A stretch of 64,000 nt of DNA from Gemmatimonadaceae bacterium (GCA_013697785.1 JACCWE010000119.1:20655-84654), one strand, 5' to 3'. Positions 16,062-24,275 are shown, counted from the first letter of the stretch. Program-made: numbers and translations. Notes: a model not told the origin generated them from the sequence alone.

Positions 16062-17942
16062 ATGGAGCGACAGACCGGGTCTACGCGGCTGACTGGATCG
16101 CCGGGTGGCCAGGGTGGTGACGACGAGTTGCTGCGCGCGGTGAAGGAAGCTGCCGCCGCGGAGTACGAAATATTGGGGGAGATGGGCCGCGGTGAGCGCG
16201 GTAGCGTCGTGTATCTCTCGCGCGAGCGCGCCTCCGACAAGCTCGTTGCGCTGAAACTCCGCCCCGATGGCGCGGAGTTCGAGCTCAGCGTCGTTCGCGA
16301 GCTCGATGCATCCGTCCCGGCGATGGGGAACAAGTGCCCATCGTGCAAGGCCGATCTCGTCGGGTGGGGTCGTTTCTGCAGCCATTGCGGCAAGGATCTC
16401 TCGGGCACCCGCTCAGGTGAGGCGTCGCGCGAGGAGCTGCTCAAGGCCGTGCAAGGCGCCGCCGAAGGTGAGTACGAAGTGCTGGGCGAGATGGAGCGCT
16501 CGGAGGGCGGCGGCGTGGTGTACTTCGCGCGCGAGCTCAAGAGCAACCGTCTCGTGGCGCTTCGTCTCACGCGCGAGCAGGAGAGCGACGGCAGCGAATC
16601 CTACGCGCTCGGCGTCACGCAGGTCATCAAGCCGCTGGTCGCATCGCTCGGTGCCACCTATGCGTCGCCGACGCAGGTGATGCAGGCCGCGAGCACGCCT
16701 GCGTCGCGAAACGTGGCGCCGTCGACGCGCTCACCGCAGCCCACCGCCAGAAGTGTGACGCCGCCGAGTGTGATGGTGCCGGACGATCTCGCCGAAGAGG
16801 AAGATGCGCCGCGGCCCAGGAAGAAGGTGCCCGTCATTCCGATCGCGGTGATCTCGGCGTTGCTCCTCGTCGGCGGAGCGCTGTTCGTCTTCTCCGACTC
16901 GAAGCACGGTGCGCCCGATGGACCGCAGGATCCGCCGGCCGACATCGTCGTTCCAGCAACGCCGCCTTCCACGCCGCCGGTCGTCGCAACCGCTCCAAGG
17001 GTCGACAGCGGAGTCGTGTCGATTGGATCGCTCCCCGCGGGCGCGCACGTGACGCTCAACGGCAAGACGGTCACTGACCGCCAGCTCGCGCTTCTTCCGG
17101 GGAAGTATCAGCTCGTCGCAACCGCGCCGGGATTCAGGACCGCGACGCAGCGCGTTGAGGTGGTCGGGGGACAGACGTTCAGCTGGGCGCCAATGATGGA
17201 AGTCGTGAAGGTGGCGGCGGCCGTGCCGGCTGCCGTGCCGCCTCCGACTCCGCCCCTTCCGCGGCCGACGTCCGCGCCAAATTGCCTCAATGCGTACAGC
17301 GACAAGAACTATCCTGCCGCGTTGCTCGCGTGCACGCGCGAGGCGAACGCCGGCAACCAGCAGGCGCAGCGCAACCTTGCGGTTATCTACGATCAGGGGC
17401 TCGGCGTCAACAAGGATCCGGCACAGGCGGCGATCTGGTTTCGAAAGGCCGCGCAGACCGGCAATCGCGACGCGAGCTTTCAGCTCGCATCGATGTACGA
17501 GCAGGGACGGGGCGTTCCGAAAGATCAGAAGGCGGCGCTCGACTGGTATCGCAAGGCTGCGCTGCTCGGCGATGCCGACTCGCAGGTGAAGCTCGGTCGC
17601 GCGTATCTCAGTGGCGACGGCATCGGCAAGGATGAGGGCGAGGCCTCCGCGTGGTTCCAGCGCGCGGCCGATCAGGGCAGCCTCTATGCGCTCAACCGGC
17701 TCGGCGCGATGTACATCGATGGGAAGGGCGTGCACAAGGACGAGGCGAGGGGCGTGAAGCTGTTCCAGTCCGCGGTCGCGAAGGGAGATGCGCAGGGACA
17801 GTTCAACCTCGCCGCGATGTATGCGAAGGGGCGCGGCATCGCGAAGAGCGATTCGGCGGCGAACGATCTGTACATCAAGTCGGCGAAGCAGGGCTACGCC
17901 GACGCGATCAAGGAAGCCAAGCATCGCAATCTGAAGTTCTGA
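16062..17942 (+). CDS. Paired kinase N-lobe-like segments, zinc ribbon, PEGA and Sel1 protein
   Basis: A 626-residue mosaic. Two similar segments (about 30-70 and 140-185) read EYEILGEMGRGERGSVVYLS...LVALKL and EYEVLGEMERSEGGGVVYFA...LVALRL; both look like the glycine-loop and beta-3 lysine strand of a protein kinase N-lobe, but no HRD or DFG follows. A zinc ribbon sits between them (CPSCKADLVGWGRFCSHCGK). One transmembrane helix is at about 258-282. A PEGA domain (about 315-380) and five Sel1 repeats (about 415-625, for example ASMYEQGRGVPKDQKAALDW) follow, presumably in the periplasm. Start ATG has a GGAGA ribosome site. It is the second gene of the injection cluster. Role unknown; a phosphosignal receiver or scaffold is possible. 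Confidence 0.75.
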   Translation: MERQTGSTRLTGSPGGQGGDDELLRAVKEAAAAEYEILGEMGRGERGSVVYLSRERASDKLVALKLRPDGAEFELSVVRELDASVPAMGNKCPSCKADLVGWGRFCSHCGKDLSGTRSGEASREELLKAVQGAAEGEYEVLGEMERSEGGGVVYFARELKSNRLVALRLTREQESDGSESYALGVTQVIKPLVASLGATYASPTQVMQAASTPASRNVAPSTRSPQPTARSVTPPSVMVPDDLAEEEDAPRPRKKVPVIPIAVISALLLVGGALFVFSDSKHGAPDGPQDPPADIVVPATPPSTPPVVATAPRVDSGVVSIGSLPAGAHVTLNGKTVTDRQLALLPGKYQLVATAPGFRTATQRVEVVGGQTFSWAPMMEVVKVAAAVPAAVPPPTPPLPRPTSAPNCLNAYSDKNYPAALLACTREANAGNQQAQRNLAVIYDQGLGVNKDPAQAAIWFRKAAQTGNRDASFQLASMYEQGRGVPKDQKAALDWYRKAALLGDADSQVKLGRAYLSGDGIGKDEGEASAWFQRAADQGSLYALNRLGAMYIDGKGVHKDEARGVKLFQSAVAKGDAQGQFNLAAMYAKGRGIAKSDSAANDLYIKSAKQGYADAIKEAKHRNLKF

Positions 17943-18003
17943 TCTCGCGCAGTCGCACCCTCCGCCGATCACTACAGAGCGACAACGTCCCTGACCGAGA
18001 TCA

Positions 18004-19143
18004 ATGCCAGCCTACGCGGTTGAGTTCACGACGGAGCGCGGACTGCAGCGAACGCAGTTCACACTCGATGACGACCGACCGCTCGGCCCGCAGGTCCGAC
18101 AAATCCTCGAGGAGCTTCGTGGCACCGGGGTAGTCATCTCCGGCACGGCGGAGGACGAGCTGTCGGTCGTTTGGGGCGGCCGCGATCTCGATACGACGCA
18201 GGCGCCGCAGCAGCTCGGGATCAATCCGCAGCGCACGATCGAGCTCCACATGAAGCGTCGTGCGCGCGCGGTGAAGATCCCCGCGGTGGCGCCGTTCGTT
18301 CCCAAAGGCGCGTACGCAGCGGCGGTGAGCGGAATGGCGGGCGCGCTGCTCGCGTGGCTCGTGTGCTCGACGATCACGGACTTGAGCGACGCGCTGCCGA
18401 CGTACGCGCGGCTCGATCTCGCGGTGGGCGGCATGATCGGCGTGTTCGCGGGCGGCTTCATCGCCGGGAGCGATGCGCTTCGTCGGCGCACGAGCCTTCC
18501 GCTCGGCGTGCTTTTCGGAGTGCTGCTGGGTCTCGTGGGCGGAGTCGCGGGTGGCGCCGCCGGCGCGGGACTCGGTGGTGTGCTCGCGCCGCGACTCACG
18601 CCTCCGGGATTCGTCGTCGCGCGCATCCTCGCCTGGGTAGTCCTCGGCTCGGCGCTCGGGCTCACACTCGGAATGCGGTGGTGGCAGGACGACGAGCGGC
18701 GCACGGTCGACGGCGCGGGCTACGGCGCGCTCGCGGGTCTCGTCGCCGGAATTTTGTACTCGCTGCCGGGTCCGTCGGAATTCTGGCAGGCGCTCGCCTT
18801 CGTGATTCTCGGCGCGGGTGTCGGCGCCGGCGTGTGCGCTCCGGCGCTCCGGCGATCGGTCGCGATCCTCGAGCTGGAGCGCGGCTCGCGCGGACGCATC
18901 GGGCTCACGCGGCTCCGCGAGTGGGGGCTCCTGAATGGCGAGAGCGTTGCGCTCGAGCGCGACGGAGCGACGGTGGCATCGGTGGTGTGCGAGTCGACGC
19001 GATGCCGGATCGTTCCGTCGGGCGCCGGAGTGCGAGTCTCCGGAAAGACCGTCTCTGCGCCGACCGAGCTCGTGAACGAAGATCGCATCGCGATTGGCGA
19101 TGCCCAGTATCGCTTCCGTCGGCGCCGGCGGGTGAGCGCGTGA
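18004..19143 (+). CDS. Ubiquitin-like, multi-TM, FHA-like membrane protein
   Basis: A 379-residue protein. Residues 1-85 resemble a beta-grasp ubiquitin-like fold: the pattern GRDLDTTQAPQQLGI followed by RTIELHMKRR parallels the last turn and strands of ubiquitin. Residues 100-280 contain about six glycine-rich transmembrane helices (glycine-zipper runs such as GGVAGGAAGAGLGGVL). The C-terminal 95 residues resemble a short FHA domain with NGESVALER and NEDRIAIGDAQYRF. Its stop overlaps the next gene (GTGA). The FHA call is weaker than the ubiquitin-like one because the RSH motif is absent. It fits a membrane component of the injection cluster; EsaB/YukD ubiquitin-like proteins of type VII systems are a functional analogy only. 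Confidence 0.65.
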   Translation: MPAYAVEFTTERGLQRTQFTLDDDRPLGPQVRQILEELRGTGVVISGTAEDELSVVWGGRDLDTTQAPQQLGINPQRTIELHMKRRARAVKIPAVAPFVPKGAYAAAVSGMAGALLAWLVCSTITDLSDALPTYARLDLAVGGMIGVFAGGFIAGSDALRRRTSLPLGVLFGVLLGLVGGVAGGAAGAGLGGVLAPRLTPPGFVVARILAWVVLGSALGLTLGMRWWQDDERRTVDGAGYGALAGLVAGILYSLPGPSEFWQALAFVILGAGVGAGVCAPALRRSVAILELERGSRGRIGLTRLREWGLLNGESVALERDGATVASVVCESTRCRIVPSGAGVRVSGKTVSAPTELVNEDRIAIGDAQYRFRRRRRVSA

Positions 19144-20513
19144 TACGCCCCGCCCTCCCGATGCTCGCGTGCGCTACGACGTTCGCGATGACATTCGCAA
19201 TGCCGGCGCTCGCGCAGGTCGCGACGCCGACGTCGCCGGTCGGCATGGTGCGATGCATGGAGAGCTCCGACGTGCCGTGCCTTCGCGCAACGGTGCCGCT
19301 CCGCCCGGAGGAGGCTCGCGCGTCGAACGAGCAGAGTGCCGCAGCGGACTGGAAGGCGGACATCGCGGATCTGTCGCTCACGGGCGGCATCGCGCGCTCG
19401 ACGGCGACGATCGCCCATCCACTCACGCTGCTCGTGCTCGTCGACATCAGCGGCAGCATGAAAGGCGAGGGGATCGAGCTCACGCGCTCGGCGCTCCGCA
19501 CCTTCATCTCCGAGCTGCCGCGAAGCTCGGTGCGAGTGGCCGTCGCCCCGTTCGCGAGCCACACTCTCGCGCCGCGGATTCGCGCCGCGACATTCACCGA
19601 TCCGCAGAGCGCGCTCGCGCAGGTGGATGGGCTGCCGCAACCCGAAGGGAACACGGGATTGTACAGCGCAGTGGAGATCGGGTCCGAGGTCGTGAAGGGC
19701 GCGCTCGATGGACAGCCGAAGGATGCGTGGGGAGCGCTGCTCGTGATCACCGATGGCGTCAACGACGTGCGACCGACCGACGATCCGGGATTGCTCTCCG
19801 GCTCGACGGGGCGTGACGCCGCCGTGAACGCGGTCGCCAGCAGCGGCAACTACGTGTGGCTCGTCGGCATCGGCTCCGCGCCCGATGGAGCGGACCTTCA
19901 GGCACTTGCGGGCGCCCACGGCGAGCGGTATTTAGTAGCCGAAGATCCGCTGCTGTTGCATCGGGTGTTCACGGGTATTCGGGATGCGCTATTTACAACG
20001 CGTGCATTGACTTATCCCGCACCTACCTGGGCTCGCGCCCGACTTGCCCGCGGAGTCTTTCCGCTCACGGTGAGCCGAGGCGATGGTCGCGGCTGTTGTT
20101 CACCTGCAGTGGCGGGCCGGTGGACGCCGCCTCTCTATGCGTTGCCTGCGTTCGGCGGCGTGGCGGACTCCGGCACGGCGACGGCGCAAGGGATCTCCGC
20201 GTACGAGCAGAAACAGCCTCGCGTGGCAAGCAATGTCCTCGTGTTCGCGTTTTTCGCGCTAGTCGGGGTAGTGCTGTGGTTCGTTCTGCCGGGGATGATC
20301 TGGCCGGACGAGTCGGTGGCGATGGCGGGACCGCCGGCGCCGAAGCTCGCGAACAGCGTCGCCTCGCCTGCCGCGGCTCCTCGCGTGGCGGCCAGTGCCG
20401 CCGCCCCCGAGCCCGCGGTGGTGAGCGGTGGTGTTCGTCGCGGGGTCACGGAGGCTCCTCCGCGTCGTCCTACGGACGTCACGGCGGCGACTGCACGTCG
20501 TTCGGTGAAGTGA
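19140..20513 (+). CDS. VWA-domain protein with signal peptide and C-terminal TM segment
   Basis: A 457-residue protein starting at a GTG that overlaps the previous stop by 4 bases (ATG at 19161 is an alternative). A signal peptide (MLACATTFAMTFAMPALAQ) precedes a von Willebrand factor A domain whose MIDAS motif DISGS lies at residues 102-106, with later LLVITDGVNDVR. A transmembrane helix occurs at about 364-384 (VLVFAFFALVGVVLWFVLPG), followed by a Pro/Ala-rich cytoplasmic tail. The VWA domain therefore faces the periplasm. VWA domains bind metal-dependent protein partners. In this cluster it may hold together the envelope-spanning part, which is inference from position. Confidence 0.8.
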   Translation: MIRPALPMLACATTFAMTFAMPALAQVATPTSPVGMVRCMESSDVPCLRATVPLRPEEARASNEQSAAADWKADIADLSLTGGIARSTATIAHPLTLLVLVDISGSMKGEGIELTRSALRTFISELPRSSVRVAVAPFASHTLAPRIRAATFTDPQSALAQVDGLPQPEGNTGLYSAVEIGSEVVKGALDGQPKDAWGALLVITDGVNDVRPTDDPGLLSGSTGRDAAVNAVASSGNYVWLVGIGSAPDGADLQALAGAHGERYLVAEDPLLLHRVFTGIRDALFTTRALTYPAPTWARARLARGVFPLTVSRGDGRGCCSPAVAGRWTPPLYALPAFGGVADSGTATAQGISAYEQKQPRVASNVLVFAFFALVGVVLWFVLPGMIWPDESVAMAGPPAPKLANSVASPAAAPRVAASAAAPEPAVVSGGVRRGVTEAPPRRPTDVTAATARRSVK

Positions 20514-20578
20514 TGATTCGTGATCGAGAAGTGGTCGTTCATTGGTGTGGTGCGCGGTTCATCTCGAGGAGGAGTTAG

Positions 20579-21058
20579 ATGCCAGTTGTGAAGGTTTCGC
20601 GGGCGGGTGTCCGCTCCGCACCACGCGAAGTACCGACGGATACGACTGCGACGGTGCTCCCGATGACCGTCGATCGCGTCGGCCAGGAATGCCCCGAGGA
20701 TGATCAGCCGACCAAGGTGAGCAGCCTTGCCGAGGCGTTCGAGAAGTTCAAGCCCAAGCTGGACTTCAAGACGACCGTGGGTGAGGAGGGGACGGAGTTC
20801 GTCGCGGAACTCGAGTTCAAGAGCCTCAAGGACTTCGACCCGAAGAAGATCCGCTCGCGCGAGCCGGGCAAGCGAAATGATCTCGCCGATCTGCAGAGTC
20901 GCATCGATCTCCTTCACCGCATGCGCGAGCGCTTCGCCGTGCTCTCGGTGAAGAAGGCGTGGGAGAACACCGACCAGCGAAAGGAGATCATCGACGCCGT
21001 GGCCGAGTTCGAGCAGCAGCTCCGCAACATCGCCGGCGGCGAAGGAGCGGCATCATGA
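20579..21058 (+). CDS. tssB: Type VI-like sheath small subunit TssB
   Basis: A 159-residue protein with a strong ribosome site (GAGGAGG). Its middle matches the TssB/VipA signature: LAEAFEKFKPKLDFKTTVG followed by LEFKSLKDFDPKKI. The first 45 residues are divergent from classical TssB and lack the usual LPFVIGVMADLSG stretch, as in non-proteobacterial relatives. TssB and TssC interleave to form the contractile sheath around the Hcp tube. Its stop overlaps tssC by 4 bases (ATGA), the usual coupling for the sheath pair. Confidence 0.88.
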   Translation: MPVVKVSRAGVRSAPREVPTDTTATVLPMTVDRVGQECPEDDQPTKVSSLAEAFEKFKPKLDFKTTVGEEGTEFVAELEFKSLKDFDPKKIRSREPGKRNDLADLQSRIDLLHRMRERFAVLSVKKAWENTDQRKEIIDAVAEFEQQLRNIAGGEGAAS

Positions 21059-22398
21059 GCGACGAAGTCAAGACGCGCACGACTTTCGACATCATTGGAA
21101 AGAAGGCCGCGGGGAAGGCGATCGAAGAAATCTTCAACGTCATCCACCCGGCGCCGCCCAAGACGTCGCTCGGCGAGATCTTCACGGCCGAATCCGCGAA
21201 CCAGTTTCTCGATCGTGTCGCGAGCTTCTCCGCGCTGCTCTCGCAGGCGGACAGCCATGCGCAAGCGCTCAAGAAGCTCGACGCTGCGATCGCGGAGATG
21301 GAGACGGTGCGCGACGAAGTGCTCAAGGCCGTCTACAAGCAGATTCGCCCGCTCGAGAAGAGCTACAAACAGATTCAGCTCTTCTTCGAGAATTCGGAAG
21401 TGCGCGACAACGTGCAGCGTCCGCCGGTGGAGTTTTTCATCTTCAACGCCGACTCGAAGGCGATCACGAGCGATGTCGACAGCTCGACGATCGTGGCGCT
21501 CGATGAGTTCGTGCAGGGGCGGAACGACAGCTTCAACTTCCGCCAGTTCATCTGCAATCTCGTCGTGCCTGGCTACGTGCCGGACGTCGTGCGCAAGCGG
21601 CTCGAGGACATCTCGAACAAGTGGGGAATGCTGCTCATCGGCGATCTCAAGGATGAGAAGAGCTTCCGTACGCTGAGCGATCAGTTCCGCACCGACGGCG
21701 GTGCGTACGAATTCCTGAAGCGTCCGGAGGACAAGGCCGCGTCGGACGTCGTGATCGCGGGCTACGTGAAGCTGCGTGAGAAGCACTGGTTCGAGGAAGC
21801 GGACGGCGATTCGGAAGACGCCGATCTCTATTCGCCCGCGTCGATGCTGTTCGCGGGATCGCTCGCGCGGGCGGATCGCACCACCGGCGGCGGCATCGCG
21901 CAGGGCCCCGTCGGCATGATCTTCGGCAAGATTCGCGGCGTCGAGAAGTCGCGTATCGAGCCGCGCATCTCGCAGATGGAGCATCTCTCGATGGAGCGGC
22001 AGGTCGTCTCGATCATCCGCAACGAGGACAACGATCTCTGCTTCGTGGGCAGCCGCTCGCAGGCCGAAGATCCGAACGGCGTGCTCAAGTTCTTCACGTC
22101 GTACCGTGTGCTGCGGTATCTCGAGCGCCGTATCGCCGTGTACCTGCGCCGCGTCGCGGAGCAGCGCCTCACGCGTGATCTCGTCAAGTCGCAGGTGCGC
22201 GATCCGATCGAGGAATTCCTGCGCAGCGAAAAGCAGAAGGGCACGATCTACGACTTCAACCTCGACATCGACATGGCCGAGGAGAAGTTCGCGATGGGTG
22301 TGCTCGATATGGGGCTCGAGGTGCTGCCGGTTGGTCCGGCGGAGACGTTCAACCTCAAGATCGACACGCCGAACTTCTCGAAGGAGGAGGCGAAGTAG
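21055..22398 (+). CDS. tssC: Type VI-like sheath large subunit TssC
   Basis: A 447-residue sheath protein, somewhat shorter than the usual 490-500. The C-terminal half holds the family core: ASMLFAGSLARADRT, QGPVGMIFGKIRGV, SYRVLRYLERRIAVYLR and a closing FNLKIDTPNF strand. The N-terminal half (FDIIGKKAAGKAIEEIFNVI and following helices) is divergent. It pairs with TssB to form the contractile cylinder in the cytoplasm. The start is fixed by the ATGA overlap with tssB. Its TAG shares a G with the GTG of the next small gene. The order tssB-tssC-x-hcp is standard for injection systems. Confidence 0.87.
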   Translation: MSDEVKTRTTFDIIGKKAAGKAIEEIFNVIHPAPPKTSLGEIFTAESANQFLDRVASFSALLSQADSHAQALKKLDAAIAEMETVRDEVLKAVYKQIRPLEKSYKQIQLFFENSEVRDNVQRPPVEFFIFNADSKAITSDVDSSTIVALDEFVQGRNDSFNFRQFICNLVVPGYVPDVVRKRLEDISNKWGMLLIGDLKDEKSFRTLSDQFRTDGGAYEFLKRPEDKAASDVVIAGYVKLREKHWFEEADGDSEDADLYSPASMLFAGSLARADRTTGGGIAQGPVGMIFGKIRGVEKSRIEPRISQMEHLSMERQVVSIIRNEDNDLCFVGSRSQAEDPNGVLKFFTSYRVLRYLERRIAVYLRRVAEQRLTRDLVKSQVRDPIEEFLRSEKQKGTIYDFNLDIDMAEEKFAMGVLDMGLEVLPVGPAETFNLKIDTPNFSKEEAK

Positions 22399-22748
22399 TG
22401 GCTGCCGGCGACGGCAAATCGCCTGGTGCGGGAGATGACGAATCGACTGCACCGCGCAAGCCGGATCTGCGTGTGGGCTCGCACGACGACATGGGCGTGA
22501 ACATCTCGCGTGACTTGCGCGGGACGGGCGGCAATGCACGCGGCCACGGCGCGACCTTTTCGAAGATGAGCTTCTCCTCGCGCGGCGCGCCGCGCGAGGA
22601 GGTTGTGGAGGAGGCCCCGGCGCCCGCGAAGCCGCCCTCCTCTGCACCGGTGTCCGCGCAGGCACCGGCTGCACCGCCCGCCGCTCCGGCCGAGCCGGAG
22701 AAGGGCACTGTTGTCAGTTGGCTCACGGGGCTGTTCACGCGCCGCTGA
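22398..22748 (+). CDS. Small hydrophilic protein between sheath and tube genes
   Basis: A 116-residue protein with GTG start overlapping the tssC stop (TAGTG). Residues 1-65 are polar and Gly/Arg/Asp-rich, 66-100 are Pro/Ala-rich (APAPAKPPSSAPVSAQAPAA), and the last 14 residues (GTVVSWLTGLFTRR) form a short hydrophobic patch ending in Arg-Arg. No signal peptide and no recognised domain. Position between sheath and tube suggests an accessory role, for example a sheath-bound factor or a small cargo, but nothing in the sequence proves it. Confidence 0.6.
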   Translation: MAAGDGKSPGAGDDESTAPRKPDLRVGSHDDMGVNISRDLRGTGGNARGHGATFSKMSFSSRGAPREEVVEEAPAPAKPPSSAPVSAQAPAAPPAAPAEPEKGTVVSWLTGLFTRR

Positions 22749-22754
22749 GCGGCG
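22740..22754 (+). terminator. Hairpin with the stop codon in its loop; possible attenuator
   Basis: CGCCGC and GCGGCG form a perfect 6-base stem around the TGA stop of the small gene. A short ATCGTTT follows, too weak a U-tract for a confident terminator. It marks the boundary between the sheath genes and hcp. Confidence 0.35.
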
Positions 22755-22775
22755 ATCGTTTCCCCGACTCACTCT

Positions 22776-22791
22776 GCCGGCGGTCGCCGGC
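22776..22791 (+). promoter_or_regulatory. GC hairpin in the hcp leader
   Basis: GCCGGC repeats face each other across GGTC, giving a tight stem-loop 33 bases upstream of the hcp start. With the downstream hairpin (23329-23354) it brackets the hcp gene. It could protect or process the tube-protein message. Confidence 0.35.
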
Positions 22792-22824
22792 GGCTCTCCA
22801 CGAACCCAATCACGAGGAAGGACG

Positions 22825-23319
22825 ATGGCTGCTCGTACTTACGGCGCCTGTCACATTGAGGCGGGGAAAATCGACCTGTGGCCCAACGAAGCACGGGTGC
22901 GCATCCTGTCGCCGCGTGATCAGGCGACCGGGCAGGCGACCGGACGTCATCAGATCCAGGGCATCAGTGCGTGGGTCAACGCGAGTGATGAGTCGCGCAT
23001 CACGCAGGATGTGTTGATGGAAGTCTGGAAATCGATGTTCGCGAACGAGATGCTGACGAAAGTCTCGATCACCTGGTTCACGAACGAAGCGAAGGGCGCC
23101 AACGTGCTCGCGAACCTCGAGTTCCAGGGCAGCGTAACCGGTTTCGAATTCTTCAATCCCGGCACGCCGATGTCGGACATCACGGATGGCCCGGCGAAGG
23201 GCGGCATGTCGATCGCCGATCACAAGCCGGAAGCGATGATGATGTCGAATATCATGGTCGTGCAGTTCGTCGCGACGACCACCGACAAGGGATACGGCGC
23301 GCTCAAGTTCACGAAGTGA
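22825..23319 (+). CDS. hcp: Hcp-like tube protein
   Basis: A 164-residue tube subunit with start ATG after AAGGACG. Features typical of the Hcp/phage tail-tube beta-barrel: LANLEFQGSVTGFEFFNPG and a final strand pattern MVVQFVATTTDKGYGALKF. Hcp hexamers stack into the inner tube pushed out by sheath contraction and can carry effectors in their lumen. It stands between intergenic hairpins on both sides, consistent with separate, higher expression, since many copies are needed per machine. No PAAR-like or effector fusion is visible. Confidence 0.87.
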   Translation: MAARTYGACHIEAGKIDLWPNEARVRILSPRDQATGQATGRHQIQGISAWVNASDESRITQDVLMEVWKSMFANEMLTKVSITWFTNEAKGANVLANLEFQGSVTGFEFFNPGTPMSDITDGPAKGGMSIADHKPEAMMMSNIMVVQFVATTTDKGYGALKFTK

Positions 23320-23328
23320 TCAATGTGT

Positions 23329-23354
23329 GTGGTGCGGCGATGATGCCGCACCAC
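23329..23354 (+). terminator. Perfect 10-base-pair hairpin downstream of hcp
   Basis: GTGGTGCGGC and its exact complement flank the loop GATGAT, starting 10 bases after the hcp stop. No U-tract follows, so it is more likely an attenuator or a 3' stabilising stem than a strong intrinsic terminator. It would let hcp messages outnumber the downstream baseplate messages. Confidence 0.55.
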
Positions 23355-23385
23355 GCCACTGCACGCACCCGCAAACGGCGAGTCG

Positions 23386-23883
23386 ATGACCGGACCTTCG
23401 CTCAATACACGATTCGGCACGATCTTTTTTTCCCTCGACAACGGGATATCGTTCGAGGTCGATGACGCACGAGTCGAGATCACTCGTGCGGTGAATTCGG
23501 TCGGCCGGCGCACGGGCTCTTCACTCGATATCCGCGTTCACGTCGTGCTCGATCTCAACACGCTCAGAGGCAGCGACGTCACGCCCGAGCTGTTCAAGAT
23601 CTCGATCCAGGCCGACGATATCGTGCAGGGTTTCAAGGTCGATTGGCACAACCCGGTCTCCGGTGCGCTGGACGGGTTGGGACCGCTGGCGCGGCAGCTC
23701 TCGTTCTCGGGATGGATCGCTGGCTTCGAGTTATATCGCCCTGAGAAAACCGGCTCCGATTCGTTCGGAGATGGCGAAGCCTCGGCGGGTACCCGGCTCG
23801 GCCGCGCCGACAACCTGCTGCATCTCACGGTCGCCGTCGTGACCGACGACGACAACATCGCCAATCTGACGCTCACCGAGTGA
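23386..23883 (+). CDS. Second tube-fold protein (Hcp paralogue), possible tube initiator
   Basis: A 165-residue protein that aligns with the preceding Hcp: ARQLSFSGWIAGFELYRPE matches LANLEFQGSVTGFEFFNPG, and the ending LLHLTVAVVTDDDNIANLTL matches the Hcp last strand. It differs in the N-terminal half. Its stop overlaps the gp25/TssE-like start by 4 bases, tying it to the baseplate rather than to the tube. Extracellular injection systems and phages use distinct tube-initiator proteins between spike and main tube; a similar adaptor role is my inference. Confidence 0.7.
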   Translation: MTGPSLNTRFGTIFFSLDNGISFEVDDARVEITRAVNSVGRRTGSSLDIRVHVVLDLNTLRGSDVTPELFKISIQADDIVQGFKVDWHNPVSGALDGLGPLARQLSFSGWIAGFELYRPEKTGSDSFGDGEASAGTRLGRADNLLHLTVAVVTDDDNIANLTLTE

Positions 23884-24269
23884 CGGCACCCTTCGCCTCC
23901 TCGCGGATGCTCTCGCTGCCGCTCCGCATCACGCCGGAGGGCCAGCTCGAGCGCACGGATCCACTGTCATCGCTCCTCGAGATGATGCGCGCGATGGCGG
24001 CGACGTCGCGGCAGGCGTGGCCGCATGCGCCGTGGTTCGGCTTGCAGGAGCTCTTCGCCGAGGCAAGCCCGGACGTGCAGGAGCATCCGCGGCTCGTGCT
24101 CGCGCTCAACGCGGCGTTCGCGGGACTCGGAATCAACTGGGCGCGCGTCTCGTCGGTACGCAAGCCGCATACGCGCGTGCAAGGTGAGCGCAACTTCGAC
24201 ATCACGCTCCTGATCGATGGCAAACCCGCCTTCGGGAATGTCGCCGCGTCCTCCCCGATGGCCGGTTAG
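23880..24269 (+). CDS. tssE: gp25/TssE-like baseplate wedge protein
   Basis: A 129-residue protein with GTG start overlapping the previous stop. It matches the gp25/GPW family in size and in the pattern LVLALNAAFAGLGINWARV followed by a basic beta strand ending ERNFDITLLIDGK. TssE/gp25 sits in the wedge at the sheath-baseplate junction and starts sheath assembly. The conserved EPR motif of TssE near the N-terminus is not obvious. Six bases separate it from vgrG. Confidence 0.72.
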   Translation: MTAPFASSRMLSLPLRITPEGQLERTDPLSSLLEMMRAMAATSRQAWPHAPWFGLQELFAEASPDVQEHPRLVLALNAAFAGLGINWARVSSVRKPHTRVQGERNFDITLLIDGKPAFGNVAASSPMAG

Positions 24270-24275
24270 CCGCGC

